Source of the DNA: JACMLD01 sp963705285
GTDB taxonomy: Bacteria > Bacteroidota > Bacteroidia > Chitinophagales > Chitinophagaceae
Assembly: GCA_963705285.1 (NCBI GenBank)
Contig: OY970066.1
Location: forward strand, 992,001-1,056,000
Length of the DNA stretch: 64,000 bases
Reading direction: 5' to 3'
Made by a program: the position numbers and the translations under genes. The stretch's first letter is position 1. Every line of letters starts with the position of its first letter. The notes beneath the pieces are model-generated. The model made no database searches. It saw nothing but the letters and a program-made list of their open reading frames with translations, and was not told where the DNA came from. Shown here in pieces: positions 52,478 through 60,858 of this stretch.

Positions 52478-52834
52478 TTATTTGCCTTCCAGGCGGTTTA
52501 CATAATCAAGGCTGCCCAGCCGTAACCTGAGCGGAATAGCGGTAGCTTTTTCAAACTGCCATTCTTTTTTGCAGAAAAATCCAAAATGTTTGGTGTAAAA
52601 ATCAGCGCTTACCCCGGTGTTGGCAGCTGCCGGCAAGTAACTGCCCGTGTACAATAAGGTATGGCTGGCGCTATGGTTAATAGCTTCTTTTACAGCATAC
52701 TCTGTACTATGTCTGGTAACAAATATAATAGTGGAAGGTACTACAGTCAAACGCTTTGATTGCGCATTTGACGTGAGCCACCCGATGGCAAAAACGAAGA
52801 CAACAAGAAATTTATAAATACGTTTCACCGTCAT
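52478..52834 (-). CDS. Small secreted protein of unknown function
   Basis: 118 aa with a signal peptide (IYKFLVVFVFAIGWLTSNAQ). Mature part of about 95 residues with HTLLYTGSYLPAAANTG and FYTKHFGFFCKKEWQFEKATAIPLRLRLGSLDYV. I do not recognise the family. The end of the chain (PLRLRLGSLDYVNRLEG) looks like the strand-rich end of an outer-surface or periplasmic protein. Divergent from rpoN (103 bp) and convergent with kdnA. Confidence 0.65.
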   Translation of the reverse strand: MTVKRIYKFLVVFVFAIGWLTSNAQSKRLTVVPSTIIFVTRHSTEYAVKEAINHSASHTLLYTGSYLPAAANTGVSADFYTKHFGFFCKKEWQFEKATAIPLRLRLGSLDYVNRLEGK

Positions 52835-52937
52835 ATCTTATTTTGTACGTAAATTACGGCCTGATTTTTGTGGATCGGCGGAATTTTTTTTACAGTATAT
52901 TTATTCAGAGGTAGTTGTTCTAAATCCTAAGCAAGTT

Positions 52938-54428
52938 ATGTCACTGGGACAGAGTTTACAACAAAGATTGCTCCAGAAGTTGTCACCACAACAGATTCAG
53001 TTAATGAAGCTGTTGCAGGTGCCTACGGCCAACCTGGAAGAGCGTATAAAGGAAGAGATGGAAGAGAACCCGGCTTTAGAAGCAGGTGAAGATGGTCATG
53101 ATGAGAGTATGACGGAAGATGTAAAAGATGAATTTGATAGCAGCAACGAAGAAGATTTTGATGCAGATGGCAGCGAAGAACAGTACGACAATATTGACGT
53201 AAGCGATTATGTGTCTGATAGCGATGATGAGGTGGGCGATTATAAATTGAGAGACGATAACTACGGCGACCCCGATGAACAGAAAACGGTTCCGGTACGG
53301 GTGGAAACATCGTTTCATGAAATGCTGGCCGACCAGTTGGGAATGCTCAACCTGGATGATCGCTCGCAGAAGATCGCAGAACAGATCATTGGAAGCATTG
53401 ACGACGATGGCTACCTGCGCAGGGAAAGCTCATCCATCAAAGACGACCTGGCATTCAGGCAAAACATAGACGCCAGCGAAGAAGAGATAGAAAAACTGAT
53501 AGAAAAAATACAGCATTTCGACCCCTCAGGCATTTGCGCACGCAACCTGCAGGAATGCCTGTTGTTGCAGTTGTACCGCAAATTAGGAGAAGGACGCCCG
53601 GTTGAACAGGCCATTATGGTACTGGAAGATTATTTTGAAGAATTTACCAAGAAACACTACGAGAAAATACAGCGCGGGCTGAATATAGATGATGATGGCC
53701 TGAAAGATATTATTACCCAGATTGTAAAACTGAACCCCAAGCCCGGCGGCAACGTAGGGCAAATGAACAAGGGCGAAAGTTATATCATACCTGACTTTTT
53801 TATTTTCAATAACGCCGGCAAGCTGGAGCTTACACTCAACTCCCGCAACGCACCTGATTTGCGTATTAGCGAAGGCTACCGCGATATGCTGAAAGATTAT
53901 GACCGGGGCAGCAAGAAAGACAAGCGGCAGAAAGAAGCGGTGTTGTTCATCAAACAAAAGATTGATGCGGCCAAATGGTTTATTGACGCCATTAAACAAC
54001 GGCAGCACACGCTTACCAGTGTAATGGGAACCATTATGGAATACCAGCACGAGTTTTTTGTGACCGGCGATGAAACTACCATGCGCCCGATGATCTTAAA
54101 AGACATTGCAGAACGTACCAACCTCGATATTTCTACGGTAAGCCGTGTGGCCAACAGCAAATTTGTGCAAACAGAATTTGGGACCTACCGGCTTAAATTT
54201 TTCTTCAGTGAATCACTCAGTACAGAAAGCGGTGAAGAAGTATCTACCCGTGAAGTGAAAAAGATTTTAAGCGATATGGTGGGCGATGAAAGCAAGAAAA
54301 AGCCATTGAGCGATGAGCGCCTTACCGAACTGTTGCAGGAAAAAGGGTATAACATTGCACGTCGTACGGTAGCCAAATACCGCGAACAACTTAACATTCC
54401 TGTTGCAAGGCTGAGAAAGGAATTATAA
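52938..54428 (+). CDS. rpoN: RNA polymerase sigma-54 factor
   Basis: 496 aa. Region I is the glutamine-rich start SLGQSLQQRLLQKLSPQQIQ with LMKLLQVPTANLEERIKEE; an acidic region II of about 70 residues follows (rich in Asp/Glu, 45-115). The core-binding and DNA-binding domains end in the RpoN box ARRTVAKYRE about 20 residues from the C-terminus. All parts are present. It directs transcription from -24/-12 promoters with activator ATPases. The PAP2-like gene starts 13 bp after the stop codon and is probably co-transcribed. Confidence 0.96.
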   Translation: MSLGQSLQQRLLQKLSPQQIQLMKLLQVPTANLEERIKEEMEENPALEAGEDGHDESMTEDVKDEFDSSNEEDFDADGSEEQYDNIDVSDYVSDSDDEVGDYKLRDDNYGDPDEQKTVPVRVETSFHEMLADQLGMLNLDDRSQKIAEQIIGSIDDDGYLRRESSSIKDDLAFRQNIDASEEEIEKLIEKIQHFDPSGICARNLQECLLLQLYRKLGEGRPVEQAIMVLEDYFEEFTKKHYEKIQRGLNIDDDGLKDIITQIVKLNPKPGGNVGQMNKGESYIIPDFFIFNNAGKLELTLNSRNAPDLRISEGYRDMLKDYDRGSKKDKRQKEAVLFIKQKIDAAKWFIDAIKQRQHTLTSVMGTIMEYQHEFFVTGDETTMRPMILKDIAERTNLDISTVSRVANSKFVQTEFGTYRLKFFFSESLSTESGEEVSTREVKKILSDMVGDESKKKPLSDERLTELLQEKGYNIARRTVAKYREQLNIPVARLRKEL

Positions 54429-54441
54429 TGATATTTGCGCC

Positions 54442-55116
54442 ATGGAACATGAAACGGTAATAACGCTGCCAGCAACCACCAGCAATAACACATGGCCGGC
54501 GCCGGTGCGCGTGTTTGGTCATATTGTTTCATTTCTGTTTCACCCGCTTTTTATACCATCTTACATCACCGCGTATCTGTTGTATGCCGATCCTTATGCT
54601 TTTGCAGGCATGAGCGAAAAAGGCAAACTGTTTAAATTTATCTCGGTCATTTTCAGTACGGCATTTTTACCGCTATTCAGTGTGGCGCTGATGAAACAGT
54701 TGGGGTTTATCCAGAGTATTTTTTTGCGTTCGCAGAAAGACCGCATCATACCCTACATCGTCTGCATGATATTTTATTTCTGGGCATGGTATGTTTCAAA
54801 AAACCTGCACGATAGCCCGGCACTAACGGCAATGCTCCTGGCAGTTTTTTTATCGTGTATTGCGGGTATGATGGCCAATATTTATTACAAGATCAGCATG
54901 CATGGTATCGCTGTTGGGGCGCTGTTTATTCTATTTGTATGGATGGCGTCAAACGGAACGGTGGCCCTTGGTTCATGGCTGGCCATTGCAACACTTATTA
55001 CCGGCATGGTTTGCACAGCGCGTTTTATAGTATCAGACCACAGCAGCTTTGAAGTATACAGCGGCCTTATGGTAGGCGCGCTATGCCAATTGATAGGTAT
55101 TGCCATTGCAGGATAA
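54442..55116 (+). CDS. PAP2-like integral membrane protein, degenerate active site
   Basis: 224 aa with six likely membrane helices. Late features resemble the phosphatase PAP2 fold: SQKDRIIPYIV (motif 1-like), KISMHGIAVGA (motif 2, usually SGH), and ARFIVSDHSSFEVYSGLMVG (motif 3, R-x6-H). The motif 2 Ser-Gly-His is MHG with Ser two residues earlier, so activity is uncertain. Found behind rpoN with 13 bp spacing. Could be a lipid phosphate phosphatase or a non-catalytic membrane protein. Confidence 0.7.
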   Translation: MEHETVITLPATTSNNTWPAPVRVFGHIVSFLFHPLFIPSYITAYLLYADPYAFAGMSEKGKLFKFISVIFSTAFLPLFSVALMKQLGFIQSIFLRSQKDRIIPYIVCMIFYFWAWYVSKNLHDSPALTAMLLAVFLSCIAGMMANIYYKISMHGIAVGALFILFVWMASNGTVALGSWLAIATLITGMVCTARFIVSDHSSFEVYSGLMVGALCQLIGIAIAG

Positions 55117-55271
55117 CCCCAGCACCAAAAGGGGCAAAGGCTCCCATCAACTTATACATTTAAAATAGTTATGCTGAAAAACAAAGCACGTCAGTATCAT
55201 AGACGACGCGAGACGCATTATTAGAAAGAATAACAATTTCATTCCAAAGCATCTCATTTATAGACGTACAA

Positions 55272-55294
55272 CTCTCCCCTTTAGGGGTTAGGGG
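55272..55294. repeat. CCCCTTTAGGGG-type intergenic repeat
   Basis: CTCTCCCCTTTAGGGGTTAG followed by GGGG: a palindromic C-run/G-run motif that looks like a dispersed Bacteroidota repeat, in the 249-bp spacer between the PAP2-like and L,D-transpeptidase genes. The rest of that spacer shows nothing I can name. Confidence 0.5.
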
Positions 55295-55365
55295 GTACAA
55301 CAAAGCCCAATCATAGGGTACGATTGAGCTTTTGTTTTTCCAAACCATCTGTATGTAAGTCCAAG

Positions 55366-56109
55366 CTAGCCGTTAAGTATCTTCGAGTGTTTCAAATAAT
55401 TTTTTGTTGGGTGATAGATAAAAAGGCAACTGCCGTTTTTAATAGTATTGATTACATCGTCTACCTGGTTAGCAGGTACTGCGGGGCAACCATAACTTCT
55501 TCCGGTAAAAGGATTATTCTTTATATACCCTGCGCCTACATAATCTGAACCATGGATAACAATATTGCGCGCATCGGCCTTATCATTAAAGCCACGCTCA
55601 AGTCCTTCAATTTTTAAAGACAATCCATGGCCGCCAAAATAAGTAGATTCAGTTTTATAAAAACCCAGGCTGCTCATATGGCTTTCTGGTTTATTAGAAA
55701 ATGCACGGGCGTACTCAGAACCTGATCTTCTGCCATGCGCTACATAGGTATTAATAAGCACCTTTTGTTCGTTCATATCTATTATAAACAAACGCTTGCG
55801 GCGGGAAGACTGGCTAAAATCGCAAATAGTTAAAATGGAAACACGGGCCAGCATACCTTTTTGCTGCAGGTATTCATACCCTTTAAATGCATAAGCAAAA
55901 GCCGCTTTTGTAAGGCCGAAACTTTTTAATCCAAGCGACTCATACAAAGCCAGCGATTTGATTTCGGTAGCTGATTTGCTGTCTACAGTATTGGTAACAG
56001 TAAGGGTGGCTTTGGGCGATGAATAATTGCCGGCATTGTTTTTAGCAGGAATGATCAGGAGCATCGAAGCAAATGCGGCTGCCACCAATTTCTTAGTACG
56101 GGTTTTCAT
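55366..56109 (-). CDS. Murein L,D-transpeptidase catalytic domain family protein
   Basis: 247 aa with a signal peptide (LVAAAFASMLLIIPAKNNAG). YkuD_2-type fold: RLFIIDMNEQKVLINTYVAHG, then the catalytic H186 in IVIHGSDYV and the nucleophile C208 in GRSYGCPAVP. It forms or edits peptide cross-links or links proteins to peptidoglycan in the periplasm. Convergent on the 55.1-55.3 kb spacer; a promoter-like pair lies upstream at 56165-56195. Confidence 0.88.
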   Translation of the reverse strand: MKTRTKKLVAAAFASMLLIIPAKNNAGNYSSPKATLTVTNTVDSKSATEIKSLALYESLGLKSFGLTKAAFAYAFKGYEYLQQKGMLARVSILTICDFSQSSRRKRLFIIDMNEQKVLINTYVAHGRRSGSEYARAFSNKPESHMSSLGFYKTESTYFGGHGLSLKIEGLERGFNDKADARNIVIHGSDYVGAGYIKNNPFTGRSYGCPAVPANQVDDVINTIKNGSCLFIYHPTKNYLKHSKILNG

Positions 56110-56164
56110 CGTGGATCAATGGATTTTAAAACTTAACGGTGATACGTATATTCCGTTAAGGATG

Positions 56165-56195
56165 ACAAAATATTACGATAATCTTATATCTACAA
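56165..56195 (-). promoter_or_regulatory. Possible promoter of the L,D-transpeptidase gene
   Basis: On the minus strand TTG (56195-56193), 18-nt spacer and TAATATTTTG, a -7-like word with extra bases, giving a leader of about 50 nt. Confidence 0.3.
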
Positions 56196-56527
56196 CTTAT
56201 AACGCGAAATATTTTCTTATGCGTGCGCAAAGGTAAAAACTTTTTTTCCCGTACGTATTTACATAAGCAAACATTAGGAATTCTTTAGTAAAAGCAGGGT
56301 TTACTATTGCTTTTCCGCCAAAAATTACAGTGAATGCCTCCGGCCAAAACAGTTACCGACGCACGCCATGAAAGCCTGATAAACAATATGCTATGACTGC
56401 ATTAGACCAAACAGGCATCTTCATCGTTGCATAAACCATCAGCGGCTTGCCCTAAACACTGGGGAACTTACATAAGCAGTTCCTTATTAAATAACATCAA
56501 ATCACCTATTCAGTTGTATGTATTGAC
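56196..56527. other. Spacer between L,D-transpeptidase promoter and MATE terminator
   Basis: About 330 bp in which I see no gene, repeat array or recognisable site. Confidence 0.4.
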
Positions 56528-56554
56528 AAAAAAACACCCGCAAACAAGCGGGTG
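56528..56554 (-). terminator. Intrinsic terminator after the MATE transporter gene
   Basis: On the minus strand CACCCGC, loop TTGTTT, GCGGGTG and then seven T (56534-56528). Lies 77 nt after the stop codon. Confidence 0.9.
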
Positions 56555-56630
56555 ATTAGAAGGAGTTGGCGAATTCATTGTTGGGGTTATTCAAAATTCT
56601 GACGCCTGGGAGCTTTGAAAACCATGCTGT

Positions 56631-58061
56631 TTAGATTTTTTTATGTTTCCATTTGCCCTTTTGAAAAAGCAGGTAGGCGGCAATAGCTGTGGAGGTTTCC
56701 GCCACCGGTACGGCTATAATAACACCGGCCGGCCCCATGTGCAGCACCTTAGACAATACATACGCAAGGGGTATCTGAAAAAACCAGTACGCAAAAAAAT
56801 TGATCACTGTTGGCGTGCGTGTATCGCCGGCACCATTAAATGCATTCATGTACACCATGCCTATGCCGTAAAAAATAAAACCGGCACTCATTATTCTGAT
56901 GGTGGTTACCGCATAACCGGCTACTGAAGCTTCTTTGGTAAAAAAAGAAGCAATATAACCTGCAAACGTCATGAAGATAACAGATACAACAGCCATAAAA
57001 ATAACATTGTATTTGGCCGTTCTTTTTACAGACAACATGGCCCTGTCTGGCTGGTCGGCACCAAGGTTTTGTCCTACCAGAGTGGCGGCCGCATTGCTTA
57101 GACCCCATGCCGGCAATAAAAAAAACATAATTACGCGTATGCCTATCTGGTAGCCTGCAGATGCATCGCTATGCCCGGTCTGCGCTACCAGGCTCGCCAG
57201 TACAATCCAGCTGCCAGACCCAATGAGAAACTGCAGGGTACCGGGCCAGGCAATGCTTACCACCGAGCGGATGATTGCCCAGTTTGGTTTTAAATACTTA
57301 ACGGTAAACTGCACGATGCTTTTACCATTGAAGAGGTGGTACAGCTGGTAACAAACCCCCACACTTCGCCCAATAGTGGTGGCAATGGCCGCGCCCTGCA
57401 ACCCAAGCGCAGGTATTGGCCCCAGCCCGCGAATCAATAGCGGGCATAATAGTATGTTGCAGATGTTGGCCAGCCAAAGGCTTTTCATGGCCATCATAGC
57501 ATCGCCTGCACCGCGAAATATTCCATTTATCAAAAACAGCAACATGATAACCAGGCTTCCGCCCATGATGATATGCGTGTATTGAACACCAGATTGTATA
57601 GCCGCTTCTTCTGCGCCCATCAGCCTTAATATCTCCTCTGAAAAAAGAAGACCGGCTAAGCTGATGGCCACCGTAAGTATCAATGAAACAAATATGGCCT
57701 GCATGCCTGCTTTGGCTGCCGCCACCGGATCTTTTTCGCCTATACGCCTTGCCACCAGGGCTGTTGCCGCCATGCTGATGCCGATGGCCAGCGAGTAAAC
57801 AATAGTAATCACAGATTCTGTAAGCCCTACAATAGAAGTGGCATGTTTGCCCAGGTGGCTTACAAAGTAAATATCTACCACCGCAAATACGCTTTCCATA
57901 CACATTTCAAGCATCATGGGTATGGCCAGTAGAATAACTGCTTTACGAATGCTGCCCTGCGTGTAATCCATTGCCTCACCGCTGAGCGATTGTTTAACGA
58001 TTGCGTATATGCGTGAAAATTTATTAACCGGTAAAGATGTAGTAGTTGATGGAGTGTCCAT
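56631..58061 (-). CDS. MATE family efflux transporter
   Basis: 476 aa with 12 predicted helices in two homologous halves. The first half starts RKAVILLAIPMMLEMCMESVFAVVDIYFVSHLG, the second WPGTLQFLIGSGSWIVLASLVAQTG. These antiporters export drugs or metabolites using Na+ or H+. It starts with a soluble stretch of about 45 residues (STTTSLPVNKFSRIYAIVKQ) before the first helix, longer than usual. Monocistronic, with its own terminator; divergent from the phosphatase gene. Confidence 0.92.
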   Translation of the reverse strand: MDTPSTTTSLPVNKFSRIYAIVKQSLSGEAMDYTQGSIRKAVILLAIPMMLEMCMESVFAVVDIYFVSHLGKHATSIVGLTESVITIVYSLAIGISMAATALVARRIGEKDPVAAAKAGMQAIFVSLILTVAISLAGLLFSEEILRLMGAEEAAIQSGVQYTHIIMGGSLVIMLLFLINGIFRGAGDAMMAMKSLWLANICNILLCPLLIRGLGPIPALGLQGAAIATTIGRSVGVCYQLYHLFNGKSIVQFTVKYLKPNWAIIRSVVSIAWPGTLQFLIGSGSWIVLASLVAQTGHSDASAGYQIGIRVIMFFLLPAWGLSNAAATLVGQNLGADQPDRAMLSVKRTAKYNVIFMAVVSVIFMTFAGYIASFFTKEASVAGYAVTTIRIMSAGFIFYGIGMVYMNAFNGAGDTRTPTVINFFAYWFFQIPLAYVLSKVLHMGPAGVIIAVPVAETSTAIAAYLLFQKGKWKHKKI

Positions 58062-58319
58062 TCAAAACGTTTTGAATATTTAAAAAGAGATACCGCAACA
58101 AGAGTTTGTTGCTAAAAAAAGGGAAACACTAAGGGGAGGTTCTCTACAATGGGGGCGAACCTAGAACATTTTCATAATGCTGAAATTCTAAAGAGCAGCA
58201 AAAATAGGAATTTTTTTTAGACAGGGAAAAGAATTGTGGTAGTTGTAAATTGCCGTGATGGGCGGTAGGTGCACAAGATATGGTCAGCGCTGCAGGGGTT
58301 GCAATAAAAAATTTATCTG

Positions 58320-59054
58320 ATGAACAGAACTTTAGTTGTAGGCGATATTCATGGCGGATTAAAAGCCCTGGTACAGGTTTTTAAAAAAGCCGCTATTGAC
58401 GCAAGCGACAAATTAATTTTTTTGGGAGACTATGTGGATGGCTGGAGCGAATCTGCGGAGGTTCTCAATTATTTAATGACGATGGCCAAACAACAATCCT
58501 GCATTTTTTTAAAAGGCAATCATGATGAGTGGTGCGAAGCCTGGTTGCGCACCGGGCAGGCAGATAAAACCTGGTTGCAGCATGGCGGACAGGCAACCAT
58601 TAAAAGTTACTCCATAGCAGGAACAGGTACACACCACGCGCATCTTGCATTTTTTGAAAGCATGAAACTGTATGAGGTAGATGATAAGAACCGTTTATTT
58701 GTACACGCCGGTTTTACATCTATGCACGGCCCGCATAAAGAAGCGCATCCTGCTAACCTCAGCTGGGACAGAACACTATGGGAAGTAGCCATCACGCTCG
58801 ATAAATCCATCGATAAAAATTCGCTGCTCTATCCAAAAAGATTAAAACTGTTTGATGAAATTTATATAGGCCATACACCTACACTTTATTTTGATGTAAC
58901 CATACCTATGCAGGGTGCAAATGTTTGGAATATAGATACCGGTGCAGCGTTCAAAGGAAGACTGAGTGTAATGGATATAGACACTAAGCTGTTTTGGCAA
59001 AGCGATCCGGTAAAAGATTTATATCCTGGTGAGGCAGGCAGAAATGCCGGCTAA
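58320..59054 (+). CDS. Metallophosphoesterase (serine/threonine protein phosphatase type)
   Basis: 244 aa. All PPP-type metal motifs: GDIHG at residues 8-12, GDYVDGW, GNHDEW, and later H residues in LFVHAGF and IGHTPT. Cytoplasmic. Resembles the bacterial PrpA/ApaH-like group that dephosphorylates proteins or nucleotides. 67 bp before the nitrilase-type gene on the same strand, possibly co-transcribed. Confidence 0.9.
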   Translation: MNRTLVVGDIHGGLKALVQVFKKAAIDASDKLIFLGDYVDGWSESAEVLNYLMTMAKQQSCIFLKGNHDEWCEAWLRTGQADKTWLQHGGQATIKSYSIAGTGTHHAHLAFFESMKLYEVDDKNRLFVHAGFTSMHGPHKEAHPANLSWDRTLWEVAITLDKSIDKNSLLYPKRLKLFDEIYIGHTPTLYFDVTIPMQGANVWNIDTGAAFKGRLSVMDIDTKLFWQSDPVKDLYPGEAGRNAG

Positions 59055-59121
59055 TGTATTCGCTGTATGATACCAGCAAGTTTATAATAACTTTACCCGT
59101 TTAAAAATAACCAACCTTATT

Positions 59122-60072
59122 ATGCAAAATATTAAGATTGCCACGGCCCAGTTTGAAAACCGTAGTAATGATAAGCAATATAATTTATCCGTTATTGATA
59201 CCCTGTCTGCAAAAGCCGCTGCAGCGGGTTCGCAGGTAATTGCCTTTCATGAATGCTCCGTTACAGGATATACTTTTGCCAGGCACCTTTCAAAAGATCA
59301 GCTGCTGGCAGTTGCAGAACATATTCCCGATGGACCCAGTATTCAACAACTTACCGCCATCGCTAAAAAAAACAATATCATTGTATTGGCCGGCCTTTTT
59401 GAAAAAGATGCAAACAATGATTTGTATAAAGCCTATGTGTGCGTAGATAAAAATGGCCTTGTTGCAAAGTTTAGAAAGCTGCATCCTTTTATCAATCGGC
59501 ATTTACTACCTGGCAATGAATATTGCGTGTTTGAGATCCTTGGCTGGAAATGCGGTATCCTTATTTGTTATGATAACAACATCATTGAAAACGTACGCGC
59601 AACAACACTGTTGGGTGCAGATATCATATTCATGCCACATGTAACCATGTGTACACCCTCTACCCGCCCCGGTGCCGGTTTTGTAGATCCTGCGCTGTGG
59701 CAAAACAGGGCGGCCGATCCCACTTCTCTCAGAATTGAATTTGATAGTTTAAAAGGACGCGCATGGCTGATGAAATGGCTGCCGGCCCGTGCATATGACA
59801 ATGGTGTGTACGCAATCTTTTCAAACCCCATTGGCATGGACGATGATCAGCTAAAAAATGGCAACGCTATGGTAGTGGATCCTTTCGGCGATGTAATAGC
59901 TGAGTGCCGGTCTTTTGAAGATGATTTTGTAACGGCTACCCTTACCCCAGAAAAATTGAAACAGGCTGGTGGCTATAGGTACCGGCAAGCCAGGCGGCCA
60001 AACCTGTACCGCGATATCATTGGAATGGAGCATGCACCCTATCAAAAAGTGGTTTGGCTAAAAGATAGCTGA
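59122..60072 (+). CDS. Carbon-nitrogen hydrolase (nitrilase superfamily)
   Basis: 316 aa. Catalytic triad in order: E44 (FHECS), K119 (FRKLHP) and C149 (ILICYDNN). The core is IKIATAQFENRSND to the end of the alpha-beta-beta-alpha sandwich; a C-terminal extension of about 40 residues contains YRQARRPNLYRDI. Family members hydrolyse amides or nitriles such as carbamoylputrescine; the context gives no clue to the substrate. Not an N-acyltransferase since no membrane helices are present. Confidence 0.9.
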   Translation: MQNIKIATAQFENRSNDKQYNLSVIDTLSAKAAAAGSQVIAFHECSVTGYTFARHLSKDQLLAVAEHIPDGPSIQQLTAIAKKNNIIVLAGLFEKDANNDLYKAYVCVDKNGLVAKFRKLHPFINRHLLPGNEYCVFEILGWKCGILICYDNNIIENVRATTLLGADIIFMPHVTMCTPSTRPGAGFVDPALWQNRAADPTSLRIEFDSLKGRAWLMKWLPARAYDNGVYAIFSNPIGMDDDQLKNGNAMVVDPFGDVIAECRSFEDDFVTATLTPEKLKQAGGYRYRQARRPNLYRDIIGMEHAPYQKVVWLKDS

Positions 60073-60125
60073 CGGAGTTGCTGAAAGCTTGATTTGGTAG
60101 CAGAAGAATAGTTGCAATCCACAAC

Positions 60126-60656
60126 TTATTTTTCGCCTGTATACATGGCCGGAATCTGCTGGGCAGGTTTTTCAACATCCCAAACCAGGGAATTGATTAA
60201 CCATTTACCTTCCACTTTCAAAAACTGTATGGCATTAATTCCTTTTCGTATTTCTGTTTTGCCTTTTACGGTAAAATGAATTTGATAAGTGCTAAAGCGT
60301 TGACCGATATTGCCAAACAGATCCGTCCGTTCAAATAGTTCAGTTTCTGCCCTCCCCGTAATGGATTGCTTGCTATAGCCTTCTTTAACAAATAAAATGA
60401 ATTCTGGTACCGTCCACGACTGACGCTGTTTTGCAAAATTGGCCGTCAGCTTTGCCCCTGTAACAAACAACAAGCTTATACTATCAATACCGTTAAGATT
60501 ACCATTTTGATAGCTAAGCAGTCTATACAATTGCAGTGTGCATGTGTCAATGCTTTTCCGGTCTTCAGACGTTCCGGGCATTTGCGCACTAAGGGGCACA
60601 ATACCAATATATTGAACACCAAAGGTGATGACAATGAAAATGCCAAATCTTTTCAT
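60126..60656 (-). CDS. Secreted protein of unknown function
   Basis: 176 aa from the ATG of MKRFGIFIVITFGVQYIG, which gives a signal peptide ending near PLSAQ; 26 upstream codons were dropped because they run through a terminator hairpin. The mature part (IDTCTLQLYRLLSYQNGNLN ... INAIQFLKVEGKWLINSLVWD) ends with a pair of strands like those of NTF2-type or DUF4440 proteins (GKWLINSLVWD), so an NTF2-like fold is possible. Lone gene, convergent with the nitrilase gene. Confidence 0.65.
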   Translation of the reverse strand: MKRFGIFIVITFGVQYIGIVPLSAQMPGTSEDRKSIDTCTLQLYRLLSYQNGNLNGIDSISLLFVTGAKLTANFAKQRQSWTVPEFILFVKEGYSKQSITGRAETELFERTDLFGNIGQRFSTYQIHFTVKGKTEIRKGINAIQFLKVEGKWLINSLVWDVEKPAQQIPAMYTGEK

Positions 60657-60705
60657 AGCAGGTTCTTTGATTGTGTGAATACCAATGGAAAAGGTTTTCC
60701 CTCTG

Positions 60706-60742
60706 TAAAAACGAAAGCCCCGATGTAGAAACATCGGGACTT
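60706..60742 (-). terminator. Hairpin between the PepF-type gene and the secreted-protein gene
   Basis: On the minus strand CCCGATGT, loop TTCT, ACATCGGG, then GCTTTCGTTTTT: an 8-bp perfect stem and an imperfect T run. It can end the peptidase transcript, about 120 nt after its stop, or act as a leader hairpin for the next gene. Confidence 0.5.
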
Positions 60743-60858
60743 CTTGGTTAAGGCTCTGATTAGTAGCTATTTTTAATTCGTTATTTTCTGTATCAAAGAT
60801 AATAGGTACACTTAACTATTCCAACAAACAGGCATACCCTAAAGCGGGTATTTTTTGT

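Noticed and set aside
60834..60856. Plus-strand hairpin ATACCC/GGGTAT followed by T run
   Set aside because: No plus-strand gene ends there and the stem is only 6 bp, so it is not called as a terminator.
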